Assembly (NCBI GenBank): GCA_021018815.1
Contig: JAITYX010000032.1
Span: 3,224,001-3,288,000 of the forward strand
DNA: 64,000 bases
Source of the DNA: Talinum fruticosum
Lineage: Eukaryota > Streptophyta > Magnoliopsida > Caryophyllales > Talinaceae
Reading direction: 5' to 3'
Within the stretch, counting starts at the first letter, position 1, and the number at the start of each line of letters is the position of its first letter. The notes under the pieces were generated by a model. It did not search any database. It worked only from the letters and a program-made list of their open reading frames with translations, and was not told the DNA's origin. Below are positions 1 to 11,337 of this stretch, piece after piece. The position numbers and the translations under genes were made by a program.

Positions 1-1746
1 TTTAGATAACTGAGGAGAAGGTGAAGAACAGAGAAAACCATGGGGGTTTTTATTTGTGCAGGTGAAGTTAGCTGTCTTGTGTTAAGTTGCATGGAAGAAG
101 GGAGTTGGGTTAGGTTTGATGTTTCTGGGACATCCGGGCTACGGCTGTCATTTTATGCTCTGTAACTACCAACTTCTTGCCTTTTATTTCCACTTTCATT
201 ATGACAGGACTCCAACAGTCTGCATTATTTTCTGTTAGAATTTCTAATGTCATCAATTTGGGGCTATTTTCTTGGTCATTTATCTCCCTCTCCCCGTCTA
301 TTTTTCATATTTTCATGTTGGCCGCTTCTCTGAGACATGTGAATTTCCTGAAAGACGCCGAGCTTTTGTTCATCTTCTGCTTCGAATGTCAAGGTCTGAC
401 GTCAAATTTCAAAGAGACATAATTTCTCTCTTCCTGATCATCAAAGGCGATTACATGAATGGAGAAAGATCTGGATGTGACTCAAGCCATTGATGCAGAA
501 GGAGAGCCATTCATACAAACCAATCGAATTCACCAAAATTTTCATAAAACCTCTGAAATTAATCTAATTCTTCCGGGGTTATTTGTATGACTAAAAAACC
601 AAGTAGATTAATGCAGAAGGAGAGCCACATTTTGAAATGCTCAAAGTTGGAGGCTGTTAAGCTCGTTAAACCTCATGCCAGCCCGCATGGAATGCTTCAA
701 GAACTTCTCAGCACAATTTCTGACACAGTTCTCTTCTTGTTTCGCCAAAGTTTTGCGTGTGAAGCTGTCCACGCAGTCGTTGAAACATCTTTCAACAAGC
801 CAGTTGTACATCCCAAACTACAGCAAGCATCAATTCAGAAACCATAAGTAGTGCTCTAACTAATACAACAATATACAAGAATACACATCTCAACAGATAA
901 CAAACGACTCAAACTAAGAGATAACAAACCAAATCTTCCATGAAAACCGAGCTTGGAAACACAAGTGTACCTGCTCTATGAACATAAAAACTATCATTTA
1001 ACTGGAGCCAGAACCCATACAACAGGCAGGACCCTTTTGGGAAAAATCAATGATATGATCCAATGAAAATCAAATCGGGTCATAAAAATTGGATGCTCAA
1101 AATCATGGTTATAGCTTTTCTGTTCTCCACAATCAACAATTCAAGACAACCGATTTAAACAAGATATAATCAGCAATATGTCAGAAATCAACAATACCTC
1201 CAAAATCACATAGTTCACTTCATGGCAAGTATCAACAGAACAGAAACAACACAAGTCCCCAAATCTCCAAAGATTTCACATTTATTGTATTCAGATATAC
1301 ACAGATTATTACGATCCCCCACAAAGCTCAAGATTCAGTATTTAATAAAATTATAGTACAAAGAGGCAAAGAGACAAAGAGAGAGATGCCTGTCGCGAAC
1401 TTGCAATTTATCAATCATAAAAGCCACTACGAGTTGATATTCTTGGGATACATTGCTCAAATCTTCCAACAGCCCCTTGTCCATTCTTCGCCACCTTTTT
1501 TTTTTTCAAAAAAAAACTTCTCTGGAGAAGGAAAAGGTCCAAATTAAGGTTTAACGTTCTTATTGGGGCACCTGTTTTATGTAGTCCTCGGTTTACCCCG
1601 TAGGAGACGGTCGGTGCTCTTTCTCCACTTGTTGGTTGGGTTGGGTTGGGTTGGGCTCTAATTTGATGCCATTGAAGAATGGCCCAATGTTGAAGGCTTT
1701 AAGCCACTAAGCGCTAGCAATGTTTCTTAAGTTTTTGTTCTTAACT

Positions 1747-1784
<38 letters not shown>

Positions 1785-2115
1785 TATTTTTAAAAAAATA
1801 ATTCAGAAATTCAACATACATTATATTAAATTGTTTCCTAAAGGTAATTTTTTTTAATTTTTTGATATCAGGTTAAATTCATGGCTTCAACTTATCGGTT
1901 CTACAAATGAAACATCAAATATCAAACTTGTTGAATTTACGGAGCAATCAAAAAATATATGTTTGAGACATACGATTAATGTTACAAAGAATCTGACTTG
2001 TCATATATCAAATATCACAATGTATGAATATCAAAGAGTCTCATGCAACCATATTTTATAGCACAGAAAATTTGGGAGTGGGAATCTGAAATTGTGAAGT
2101 GCAAAATGTAAGATT
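1..2115. other. Region without a recognisable gene
   Basis: No ORF here resembles a known family. At 60-61 a TTTGTGCAG acceptor-like site is followed by a short open frame ending in TAA, which could be the last exon and 3' UTR of a gene lying mostly left of the window. An 18-bp sequence (493-510) recurs at 611-628. An 86-codon ORF at 587-847 has no recognisable domain. An (AT)n run lies at 1749-1782. The rest is AT-rich with short homopolymers. Confidence 0.5.
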
Positions 2116-2670
2116 TCACATATTAAAGAATTGATGAGGCAGCAAGAGAGGAGAAGGCGTGATAGTTGCAGGCGGAGGCTGCTCATGAGTCACCCTGATC
2201 ATAAGTTGATGAGGCAGCAGGATCGGAAACGAGCTCGGCTCAGGCACACTACTCCTTACAATTTCACGAGGCAGCATCGAAAAAGAGGGAGGCACAGGCA
2301 CAGACACCCTTGTAATGTGGTGAATAGTGAAATCTTGGCGTTTAAGGTTTAGGGGGCAACGGCACTTAGGGCAAGTAGGGTTATGGCGGCAAGTATGAAG
2401 CCAGGGAGAAAGGCACTTCTCATGGAATTTATGTCCGCATTCCCGAACAACCCAAACTCCAGTTTTGTCGTCCTCATCATGAGCATCATCGTCGCTGCTA
2501 AAATCTTCAAAACAAACAGCGCACTCGGTGCAATTCTCCGTGATCTTCTTTATTCGACGGCGCTTTAATTCTTCTTCCAATAATTCTTCCTCTTTACGCT
2601 GCTGGGTTTTGGGTTTGGGGTTAGGAGGGGGAGAAACGGCGGAGGTGGAATCTGAGGAGGAGGAGGACAA
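2116..2670 (-). CDS. Small RING-H2 finger protein, probable E3 ubiquitin ligase (apparent start TTG)
   Basis: The 184-codon frame holds a RING-H2 domain at about residues 46-106: CAVC, then CGHKFHEKC (the C-x-H-x2-H-x2-C core), a conserved Pro-Trp pair (SPWL), and CPKC. RING-H2 proteins recruit E2 enzymes for ubiquitin transfer, so an E3 role is inferred. The N terminus is Ser-rich, then basic and charged (RKEEELLEEELKRRR); the C terminus is Pro-rich with a short repeated pattern. There is no membrane segment. The first codon is TTG in a CCACC-TTG context; no in-frame ATG occurs between it and an upstream stop near 2707. The only in-frame ATG lies after the RING. Either the start was lost by an A-to-T change, or an upstream exon or sequence error is involved. 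The domain call is firm; the gene boundary is not. Confidence 0.65.
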   Translation of the reverse strand: MSSSSSDSTSAVSPPPNPKPKTQQRKEEELLEEELKRRRIKKITENCTECAVCFEDFSSDDDAHDEDDKTGVWVVRECGHKFHEKCLSPWLHTCRHNPTCPKCRCPLNLKRQDFTIHHITRVSVPVPPSFSMLPREIVRSSVPEPSSFPILLPHQLMIRVTHEQPPPATITPSPLLLPHQFFNM

Positions 2671-3664
2671 GGTGGACGACCAAGAAGAAAACCAAAAATA
2701 GGACAGTCAGCGTCAGAAATTGTTCACGGTGTAGTGTGAGGTTCATGGATGTTGGTGAGGCCATTTTGGGTGCATGAGGGTGGATGGCCATGGCAGCAAA
2801 ACAATCAAGGAAGAGGATGCAGGAGACAGAAGATCGTAAATCAAAGGGTATGAATGAGGATTGAATAAGGAAGTTAGATTTGAATTGGGGGGGGTAGATT
2901 GAGATTATAATAAGGCAGGTCGCCGCCTTTGGACATTAACTTGGAGTAGGAGTCACCCAGTTTCCTGCCCTAAGTATGATTATTTGCTAAATTATTCACT
3001 AACTTTCCTTTTTAGTTTTTAGAAAATCACTGTAAATCTTGCCAGATAGATATTATATTCCCTTCAAATACCCTTTGTCAACAATCCCCATTAGTTTTTT
3101 TGTTTTTTTTTTGTTGTAAATTCCGTTTATTCATTTAATTAATAATTATATATACGCCATTCATAATCAAACACTGAATTTAATTACATGCACATCGCAA
3201 AAACATTATCTCCAAAGAACTACACCCTCTATTTCATAATATATACGGTATTGCTTTAACTAATGTTTTTCGTTTTACAATATTTGTTATTTTATAGTTT
3301 TAAAATGATGTATTAGTGACTAGTTTTTCAATTTATTTTTATTAATTATTCTTTTCTGCTCTTTTTTTCATTGACTTTCTTCAAATCTAATAAAATCTTA
3401 AGGTAACTTGATCTTTGAATACAAATTTTATCATGAATTTTGTGTTTTTTATATATTTCATAAAATTCTTAAAAATAATAAATATTGTGAAACGAAAGGA
3501 AACAATAAACATTATTTTACTATTTTTTAAAAATAATTTTTTTAATATAGCATAAAAGTGTATTATTCTATCTAGACTGTTTTGAAAGAAAAGTTATCTT
3601 TAATTTACTATTTATATCAATTCATATAACTAGGAGGACATTATTATAGTTTTTGCTCCTCAGT
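2671..3664. other. AT-rich intergenic region
   Basis: This holds sequence upstream of the RING-H2 frame and AT-rich DNA with poly-T runs. I see no coding signal. Confidence 0.5.
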
Positions 3665-3937
3665 CGCTACAAAAAAAAAAAATGAAATATCGATGGGTTT
3701 CCGACGGAATTTGCCAAATTACGACGGGTTTTTCGCCAGGTTGTTCGACGGGATTTGCCAAATTCCAATAAGAATTCCAACGGGGTTCCGATGGGAATTC
3801 CAAAAAACCGTTGGAATTCCTATCGAAATTCCCGTTGGAACCCGTCCAAAATCCCATCGGAATGTCCGACGGCAGGTTCTTACCTGTCGAAAGGCGTCGA
3901 TCGCTATTTTTGTGTTTTTTTTTTTTTTTGTGTAGTG
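3665..3937. mobile_element. Non-autonomous CACTA-like (En/Spm) element, 273 bp
   Basis: The right end is ...TTTTGTGTAGTG and the left end is CGCTACAAAAAAAA, a one-base-degenerate inverted copy of the CACTACAA terminus. A 3-bp direct repeat AGT (3662-3664 and 3938-3940) flanks it, as expected for CACTA elements. The interior contains many CGACGG/CCGTCG and CGATGGG sub-terminal motifs in both orientations and some palindromic GGAATTCC-rich sequence, but no transposase. Overlapping ORFs here are not genes. Confidence 0.7.
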
Positions 3938-3940
3938 AGT

Positions 3941-4408
3941 CAGTCATTTTCTAAGTTCTAGAAATAAAACACCCTAAAACCCATCAATTTCACCATAAGT
4001 GTACTATTTATATTTTTTTAAAAAGAAAATATGATCTCAGTTCATTGATACGGAGGGAGTTAAAATCAAAAATAAAAAGGAAAGGGTATAATTATCACAG
4101 GAAAAACTCGAGGGAGGATAAATGTGATGATCCCTGTTTGGAAAGCAACATCAAACACAAATATGTATATGGTTGATGTTGTTATCGTACTGTATGAACC
4201 TGAAGGAATCGTCAATATATTAGAGTGAAAAAAACTGTAAATTTATCACTTGATCAGAAGTAACTGCGAAAATATTCTCAAGTAGTAGCAAGAGATTCCC
4301 AATCTATTAACACAAGGGTAATAAAACACCCCATCCCAATCTCATAATCTACATGGGGGCTATGAAATTGGGCGTGTCAGAGTATGGTAGTGCTAACTGT
4401 TTTAACTG
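3941..4408. other. Intergenic spacer
   Basis: AT-rich spacer between the CACTA-like element and the SMR remnant. No gene seen. Confidence 0.5.
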
Positions 4409-4880
4409 TTAATCATGGTCATTGGGAACGGATTGAAATATCAATTTGAAGTCCTCATTAGAGAGGCCAATCACCTGCATTGGCCCCTGATTCTGAACAT
4501 CACCATTCGAACGTGGACCACCTGCTTTCTGGGTGCAGCGGGGCAAGGGAGGTTCATCGGTATCCAGTGTTGCTCACCTGTTGGCGTCTTCATTCCATCA
4601 CCATCATCGTCTTCATCAAGGTCGTACACTCGATCATGATGATGATGATGATCACCTTCAGCTGCCCTGCCTACACCATCTGCAGATTCTTGAAGGTTGG
4701 TTTTGGGTTGTGATTCTGTTGGTGTGGGGCATGGTAATGAAGCAGGGTGGGGGGATCCGGCAGTAGAGGTCGAGGAGGGAGAACATGAGCAGTGTGAACA
4801 AAAAGCGAACGAGCAATATCAGGAAAAGCATTGCAGTCAGTATGGTTATTATTACTGAAGCCTCCATCACCATAATTGTG
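4409..4880 (-). pseudogene. Decayed SIAMESE-RELATED (SMR) CDK-inhibitor gene
   Basis: On the minus strand, one frame reads acidic DLDEDDDGDG followed by MKTPTGEQHWIPM and CPAAPRKQ (about 4540-4600). This is the signature motif of plant SIM/SMR cyclin-dependent kinase inhibitors, and it closely matches GPKTPTGEQHRIPV / CPPAPKKQ of the intact SMR at 44837-45436. The second conserved motif, MQVIGLSNEDFKLIF (4434-4480), matches MRLVELSHEEVESLF of that gene but lies in a different frame, and is followed by a TAA at 4409-4411. The linker between the two motifs is shorter than in the intact copy, so an indel breaks the frame near 4515-4540. No in-frame ATG precedes the first motif; upstream the frame is a Ser/Pro/His-rich stretch with a stop near 4825. 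Another frame (4658-4873) encodes a hydrophobic peptide, probably by chance. SMR proteins inhibit CDK-cyclin complexes and promote endoreduplication; this copy is probably not functional. Confidence 0.7.
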
Positions 4881-6452
4881 TCTCCGCTGGCAATTAGTCC
4901 ATCAGTTTAGGTTCGCATTCAATCAGAAAGTTGATCAATGCAGAAGGAATTCTGAGGTTGAACTATGTTGATTTTGTAGGGCTTAGTCGGATAGGAGAGT
5001 TTTGCTTGTCTTGATTAACGAGGTAAGTTAATGGTCGTCTTCAGACATGATTAATGGTAGGATTAGGACTCTGATCTCTAGCTTAATTGTTGCAATTACA
5101 GTACCATTAGGACTAGGCCTCTCCAGAGTTTCTGCAATTGTCATCAGCTCACGTTCCTTAAAAGTTATTGAAAAATGAAAAACAATTCCTCCGACAATCT
5201 GCTGTAAGTCATACCAGTAAAAGGTTTTAACTAGTTCAGAAAGGTCAGGAATAACAGAGTTCTTGGGCATGTTGAAGAGTTCAGAAACAAATTAAAGGAA
5301 TAATTTGATGTTTTAGATTATTTTGATAGACTCCAGTGTGTGCTTGCACTCGAAATCATGGCCAGACCTTGGCTCGTAGTAGACAACTTACACAATATAC
5401 ATGGCTATTGACAGCATTAGCAAGAACCCCAAGATGCATACTCTGAGCTGACATCACAGATGAAGGCATGGGATTTTGTTGGTGACCAAAACGCAGTGTA
5501 GCACAGGCTCCACTTACTCAAGATGTCAACAAATGTCTCCTAATGATGGCAATGAAAAGATCCATTTAACAACAAAATTAAAGTAAGGAGGGGATGAGCA
5601 AAATCAGAGGGACTACAATTTGGAGTAATCAGTTGAAGACAGATTCCCTTTCCCACCTAATTCATGATTTACAGACATCCCCAACATCACCATTGGAAGT
5701 GAAAGACAAAGATTGACACGTCCTTACAAATCCGTGACAAGTGTTATGCAGAGAAACAAAAAAGAAACCATGTAATATCAACAGTCTCAAGATGTCTGAT
5801 GATGGCCCAAATCAATATTCTGTTTTGAGAAGCCAAGGTAAATTAGATTTTCATTTCAATCCACGAGCGCATGAATAGTACATCAGTGATCAGTCCATTG
5901 CATCGAACCCCTTGCTTACCCGGGTAGGGAGTTCTAGCCCCCCCAATTGCATTCACAAGCCTCTCTGAATTACCATCAGCGAACAGTTTTCTGCAATCTA
6001 AAGCAAACAGCTAGCTTTATAGATCCAAATCAAAATTTCTCGCTATTACTACTTAGAAACTGTAAATAAACAAGTAGGTGTAGAACTGTTCTTATACATC
6101 TTTGGGGGGGGCATATAAATGCCCATACCTCTTCTGAAAAATATATTTACAGGATTCAACTGAGTCATACTTCAGTGGACACACAAATTAGCTACAGATA
6201 TAAAGCTAATCAGACCCAAAAGAAAAGAAACTTTAGTTTCCCCATATAGGCAAGCACAAGCCGAAGCTGAATACCTCTACATTCCAATCACAACCATAGC
6301 TCCTATCTTGGAAGATACTTAAAAGTTGCTTTCTGACTTCACTAAAATATTTGAATAAGGCAACTGTTAACTTTATGAATTTGTACACAGATGAACAAAT
6401 ATGAAGATCGGGTGCAAAAGGCTGGGCAGATTACTGGGAATATTACCAACAA
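4881..6452. other. Intergenic region downstream of the TRM gene
   Basis: No conserved ORF was recognised. Short frames (for example 5028-5270, minus) have no identifiable domain. The part nearest 6452 is likely 3' UTR of the TRM gene. A G8 run is at about 6103-6110. Confidence 0.45.
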
Positions 6453-8604
6453 TCAACAACAAACAACTTCATCTAACAACTCATCAAAAATCAAATCCTC
6501 TAGAAATAGGGCCAAACATTCAGAATATGTTTGGAGATTCATCCAACCAGGTCCTTCTTCAGATAACTTAAGAGGCATTGCCAAATTGAGAACTGGGTCC
6601 AACTGTTGTCTACATTTGAGATACTGACTCATAAATTCCCACACCTCTTCAACAACCCGGTTCTTCCCCTTTGGCATGGGACGAACATGGCAACTATATG
6701 ACAACGCTTTAGGGTAACACACGTAGGATCTCTCGTGAACATACACCAATGCCTCATTGATCATATCAAATAAAACCTTCCGGTGGTTGCTGGACATGTC
6801 AACAGCCTCTTTCTCAGAGGAGCTAGGCTCGAAAGGGCAGCATACCTCTATGGCATCAAAGAGTGCTGGGTCGAGTGGCTGGTCCACTGAGTACCATGCT
6901 CCATAGGGGTCTTCCCCGGCTGTGAAGCCCATTAAATCAAGCACATATTTCACATACTGCAACTCTTCACTGTAGTGGTCTTGAAAATTCAACACCGAAT
7001 CTTCATTGTTATGGAATACAATTGATGAATCTGCAATAATGAGAAGCAGAGATTTCAAAACCTTGCAATTCCTCCAATTTACTGAATAACGTGGTTAAAA
7101 GAATTACTGAACAAAAAGCATCCACTTTGTGAAAGTTATATGAGTGATTACCTTCCCAAACAGGACACACTGAATTTTGTACTTCTTTGTAACGTGCTTC
7201 TAGCTCAATTGTCATTTGACCTATTTGTTTTTCTTCTTGCAGGTTGCTCTTTCCACCTAGATGCGATTGAGCTAAAGCTTCAATTTGATCAAGAACACTG
7301 ACATCCCTAGGAGAATCAAACTTCATTCCCTTCACTTCACCTTGATGTGTTTGGTTCAAGTTCAAGGTTTCGAGGTTAGTTTGAGGTGTGTCAATGTAGA
7401 AATCCGTCTCCAAGAAAGAAAGCCTCTCTTTAGAAGATCTTCGGATATGATGATAACCCAATAATGCAAATTCCTTCTCATTTGTCAACCTGAAGCTTCT
7501 AGATAGACCCTTCTTAATCTCTTTATTACTCTTGGTATCGAACAAAGGAGCATACCTATCAAGGGACTCCTTGAGAGATGATGACCTTCCCATCCTTTGC
7601 GACTTTGACTTCTTGAGTTCACGCCCGTGGCTAATGACAGGCCAAATTTCATTATGCTTATTCTCAACTTTGCTGGGAAACAAAATATGTGAATTATTTG
7701 GAGAAGGAAATGTCCTCGACTTTGCCAATCTGAGTTTTCTTGGAGGGCTATCCTTCAAAACTTTGAGGAACAAGTCTTGATTTACTCTAAATACCTCTAA
7801 AACACCCACTTGTTCTTCCTTGGAGTCCTTGTTTCCAACACCGTTTTTAGGTTTGAGTTTACTCGATTCCTCGACATGTTTAGGGTTGCTAGTTGGCTTC
7901 GGATTAGCCCTAAGAAGAGAAATTAAGGTTGGCGCGCTCAAATGTTTACAGTTGTGTTCAAGGACTTTCAATTGAGACTGCTGAAGCAAATCGACTTCCT
8001 TGGATTTATCTTCATCTGCTACCAGTAATGCTTTGATTTTAGCTTTAACAGACTTCTTCTTCACCAACCCAACAACAGAAGTGCTCAACTCTACCTGATT
8101 AAATATCCAAATTTGCAAGTTATACACATTGTTAAAGGACATATGACAACCTACAATAACAGCAAAATTATCCAGGAAACAAAACATTGAGGAATTTTTT
8201 TAAAATTGCTCATCAGCCTTATATGAGAGAGGAACTTACAGAAGCAGAGTTCATCTTCATCGGATCCTCCTCCAGTTCATATGGTGGGCAAATTTGATGG
8301 TGTTTTGGCTTCACTTTACCTGTATAACATATCACTTATCAGGTATAAATTCCCCAAAAGAAACAGAAAAAAATCTATCTGGGAAAAAAAAAAACAAAAC
8401 CCAATAATCAAATATTACAGAAAAAGAGGGAGACTAAAAATTGGCCATCGTACGTTTGCCGAGAGGCTTTTCCTTCTTGTTGTTGGAGGGAAGCATTCTC
8501 TTGACATTATGATAACTCAGGATCCGGAAAAATGCCCATATGCAACCCGGGTCATCGTTTTCGACTCCTACATACGAGTGCTTACGCCATAGACGCTTGC
8601 CCAT
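6453..8604 (-). CDS. TON1-RECRUITING MOTIF (TRM)-like protein with DUF4378 domain
   Basis: Four coding exons (8604-8454, 8319-8240, 8094-7152, 7030-6453) join in frame to 583 aa. The start MGKRLWRKHS is preferred over an upstream ATG in the 5' UTR because TRM-family proteins commonly begin this way and a probable 5' UTR intron acceptor lies only 14 bp upstream (intron about 8872-8619). The middle is basic and Ser-rich, with DVSVLDQIEALAQSHLGG near residues 345-365, like the TRM 'PVSVL' region. Residues about 400-578 form DUF4378: LQYVKYVLDLMGF, SVDQPLDPALFDAIE, RKVLFDMINEALVYV, VVEEVWEFM, GPGWMNLQTYSECLALFLEDLIFDELLDEV. TRM proteins recruit TON1 and PP2A to microtubules to organise cortical arrays, division-plane positioning and organ shape; the C-terminal end is where the TON1-binding motif usually lies. 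All splice sites are GT-AG and the exon phases agree. The subfamily member is not resolved. Confidence 0.9.
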
Positions 8605-10648
8605 ATTGATGATCACCCCTGCAAACTTATCACAATTCAAACTACTTCAAAAGATTATTCAGTTGGGATGGGAGAGCACAAAAAAGAAGAAATAGAGGAG
8701 TTTTTAGTACAAAATCACAGAGATACAGTTACCAACAAAACCAGATTATTTGTGCGTTATACAAGGTGATTATGAGCTGTTACACATAGTATGAGTTGTG
8801 CCAGAAATTAAAACAGAAATATTTTCATTTCCAGAAAATTGAAACTGGGAACAGAGAATATAAAAAGATTACCAATTAGCCTGGAATCTGCGGACAGAAA
8901 TATCTGTGAAGAACAGATGCTCTGTTTCCAGAGCTCTGAGAATGGAGGAAGAGTTTCTGTTTGGTAGAGAGGGAGGAGAGAGGGAAGGAGGGATAAGTAT
9001 TAGGAGGGATTAACATTAATTATTAATTAATTAATGTGAAAAATGAGGAAAGAAAAACAAATTGAAATGTTAACATAAAGTGGTTAGCACTGAGCAATTT
9101 TAGGTTTTTTAATTTTGGTTTTTCTTTGCTTTGACTCAAACAAGGTTGACCTCGGATTAGCAAAAACAGACCAAGTACTAGAACATCAATTTAGTCTCAT
9201 TTGTCTGCCCTCTTCTTCCTCCGAGTTTCTCTCTCCCTCAAAAATAAAAAAATAAAAATGATTTTACAAAGCCGCCATGTTTCTCTAGTACCCTTTTTTA
9301 CGTGTCTAGACAAAAACCGTTTACAATATAAGTTATTCTGATTACTTCAATCCCCGTATGTAGATCATAATTAGAGAGACACGGGTCTAGAAGCATGTAG
9401 TACTCCATTGAATTTAACCCACATTAAATTTGGTTACATTAATAGGAAGGCAATTAGTTGAACAACTTCAGTGAAAGAGATGCTGCTGCTGCTGCAGCTG
9501 CATATACATAGGTCTTCTCTTCTCCATATGCATATAAATTTAATAATTTTATATAATATTTAGATTTATTATTATTATTATTATTATGAAGAAAATAGTA
9601 GGTTGCAGGTATAGTGTAACTGGTAGACAACATAAATAAATATTATGAAAATATAAATAAAAGGGTGAGAAAGTGATCAACTAAACTACCAGAGGCATTA
9701 AAATAAGGTACAACTGCATTATCATATATCATATTGTTGTACTGTTTACTCCTCCAGCTTTGTTGACCAACCAACTCCAGTATTACCTTCTTCTGCTAAA
9801 CACACCAAAACTGCAACCAATTTCATTATCACTTCTCATTTTACTTGGCCAAGGAAAACGACACTAACTAAACTTATATGTGGCTGTCGTAAAGGGACAT
9901 CAACTCACATTGATTATATCATATTATAGCAGAATCGATGCAGATTTGTTTAACTGTCCAAGTTTCATATTCGAATATCATAAATTGAGAAAATATTTTA
10001 TGCGTAAGAGAGTTTTATCCTTTATATGAACTAATAGCACCATAATCCAAGGTAAAAATAAAAAATATAATATAAAATTTTTAAAAAAGACTTGGAGATA
10101 AAAGATAGATAGGAATCCCATAAAATCACTCCTTTTTTTTTATAGAAAAGATAGGAGAATAAAACATATCGTATAAATTCGAAGAGAAAATATGAAGAAA
10201 AGTTTAGTATTGGTAAGCAAAATAATTTAGATTTTTCTCTTGCAATTGTACTTAATATTCCATTCTCAAAAATCTTCATTATTTTAAGTTCTATTTCAAT
10301 TTATTCTATAATTACATCAGGGATGATTCATTGATCTAAATTTAATAAAAATTTGAGAATTTAATTTATTCATTTTTTTTCATTTGAATTTTCTTTTCAA
10401 CCTATTTTCTTAAAATAAAATAGAGTCGATGTGATATTAAATAATTTGTGATTTCGCCCATTATATAAATTTGGGTTCCTTTAAGACCCAAAATTTTAAT
10501 TTCTATTACGTTAAAAGACCTTTGACACTCATCGTCATATTATGAATATGAGCCATTTTTTTTATAAAAAAAGGAATTTAAAAACACGCAAAACATCTTG
10601 GGATGGGCCACTGTTTAATTTACACACCATGAATGCAATAACAGAGGC
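8605..10648. other. TRM 5' UTR, leader intron and upstream intergenic DNA
   Basis: A probable non-coding exon (about 8873-8960) and 5' UTR intron (8872-8619) belong to the TRM gene. Farther out are GA-rich sequence at 8960-9000, CTG/CAG-rich 9482-9502, an (ATT)n run near 9568-9587 and AT-rich DNA. No other gene seen. Confidence 0.5.
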
Positions 10649-11329
10649 TAGAGCTGGGAAAATCGACACGACACGATTACCAACCTGAATCCAACACGAA
10701 ATTAGGCGGATTTGGGTACAAATTTTCAACACGTTTATGTAAATGGGTTGACACGAACAAACCGTTTAAATAAATGTGTTAGGTTAAGATTGAGAATCTT
10801 GACACGAAAAAATACATATTTAACACGATTAATTAATTAGGTTAAATAGGTCGATCTTTTTACTGTTTACCATTTACCGTTTATTTGTTTAGTATTAATT
10901 TTTCAGGTTAACTAAAATTTTAATTTTAAAAATTAAGGGGAATTGAAATTTTGGGCTAGTTTTCAATGTGACAATTTCAAGTTGGTTGTAATTTGAATTT
11001 AGACTTATTTAGTTGGTTTGTAATATGCTAATGTTGTACGGTTTTTTGTTTTTAAACTACAATGCTTAATGCTTGAACAGGAAACAAGTTTAGAAATGTG
11101 TTATTTTTTGTTCCGATATTTTTTTCATTGAATTATGTTGAATTTATATTTTCATCAACTTAGTTAAATAGGTCGGGTTCGAGTCAACCCGTTTAGTTGA
11201 TAAACGGGTTAGGTCGATGATTTTGGACCCGATTATTAAATAGGTCGGGTTCGGATTTGGCTGTTTTCAACCCGTTTAAGTTCGACACGAACACGAACCC
11301 GACCCGACCCGACTTGTTGCCCAGCTCTA
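10649..11329. mobile_element. Non-autonomous hAT-type element, 681 bp
   Basis: The ends are TAGAGCTGGGAAAA on the left and, in inverse complement, TAGAGCTGGGCAACAA on the right. Perfect 8-bp direct repeats ACAGAGGC flank them (10641-10648 and 11330-11337), the target-site length typical of hAT transposons. The sub-terminal zones are rich in CGACACGA and GGGTCGGGT/ACCCGACCCG motifs in both orientations. There is no transposase frame. The perfect target-site duplication suggests fairly recent insertion. Confidence 0.85.
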
Positions 11330-11337
11330 ACAGAGGC

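Noticed and set aside
587..847. 86-codon ORF starting MTKKPSRLMQKESH
   Set aside because: No recognisable domain, no splice or promoter context; kept only as a note in the region description.
4658..4873. ORF encoding a hydrophobic segment (ASVIITILTAMLFLILLV), like the membrane anchor of an ATL RING protein
   Set aside because: No RING domain follows in any frame, and the frame overlaps the SMR-like reading; probably an accidental frame.
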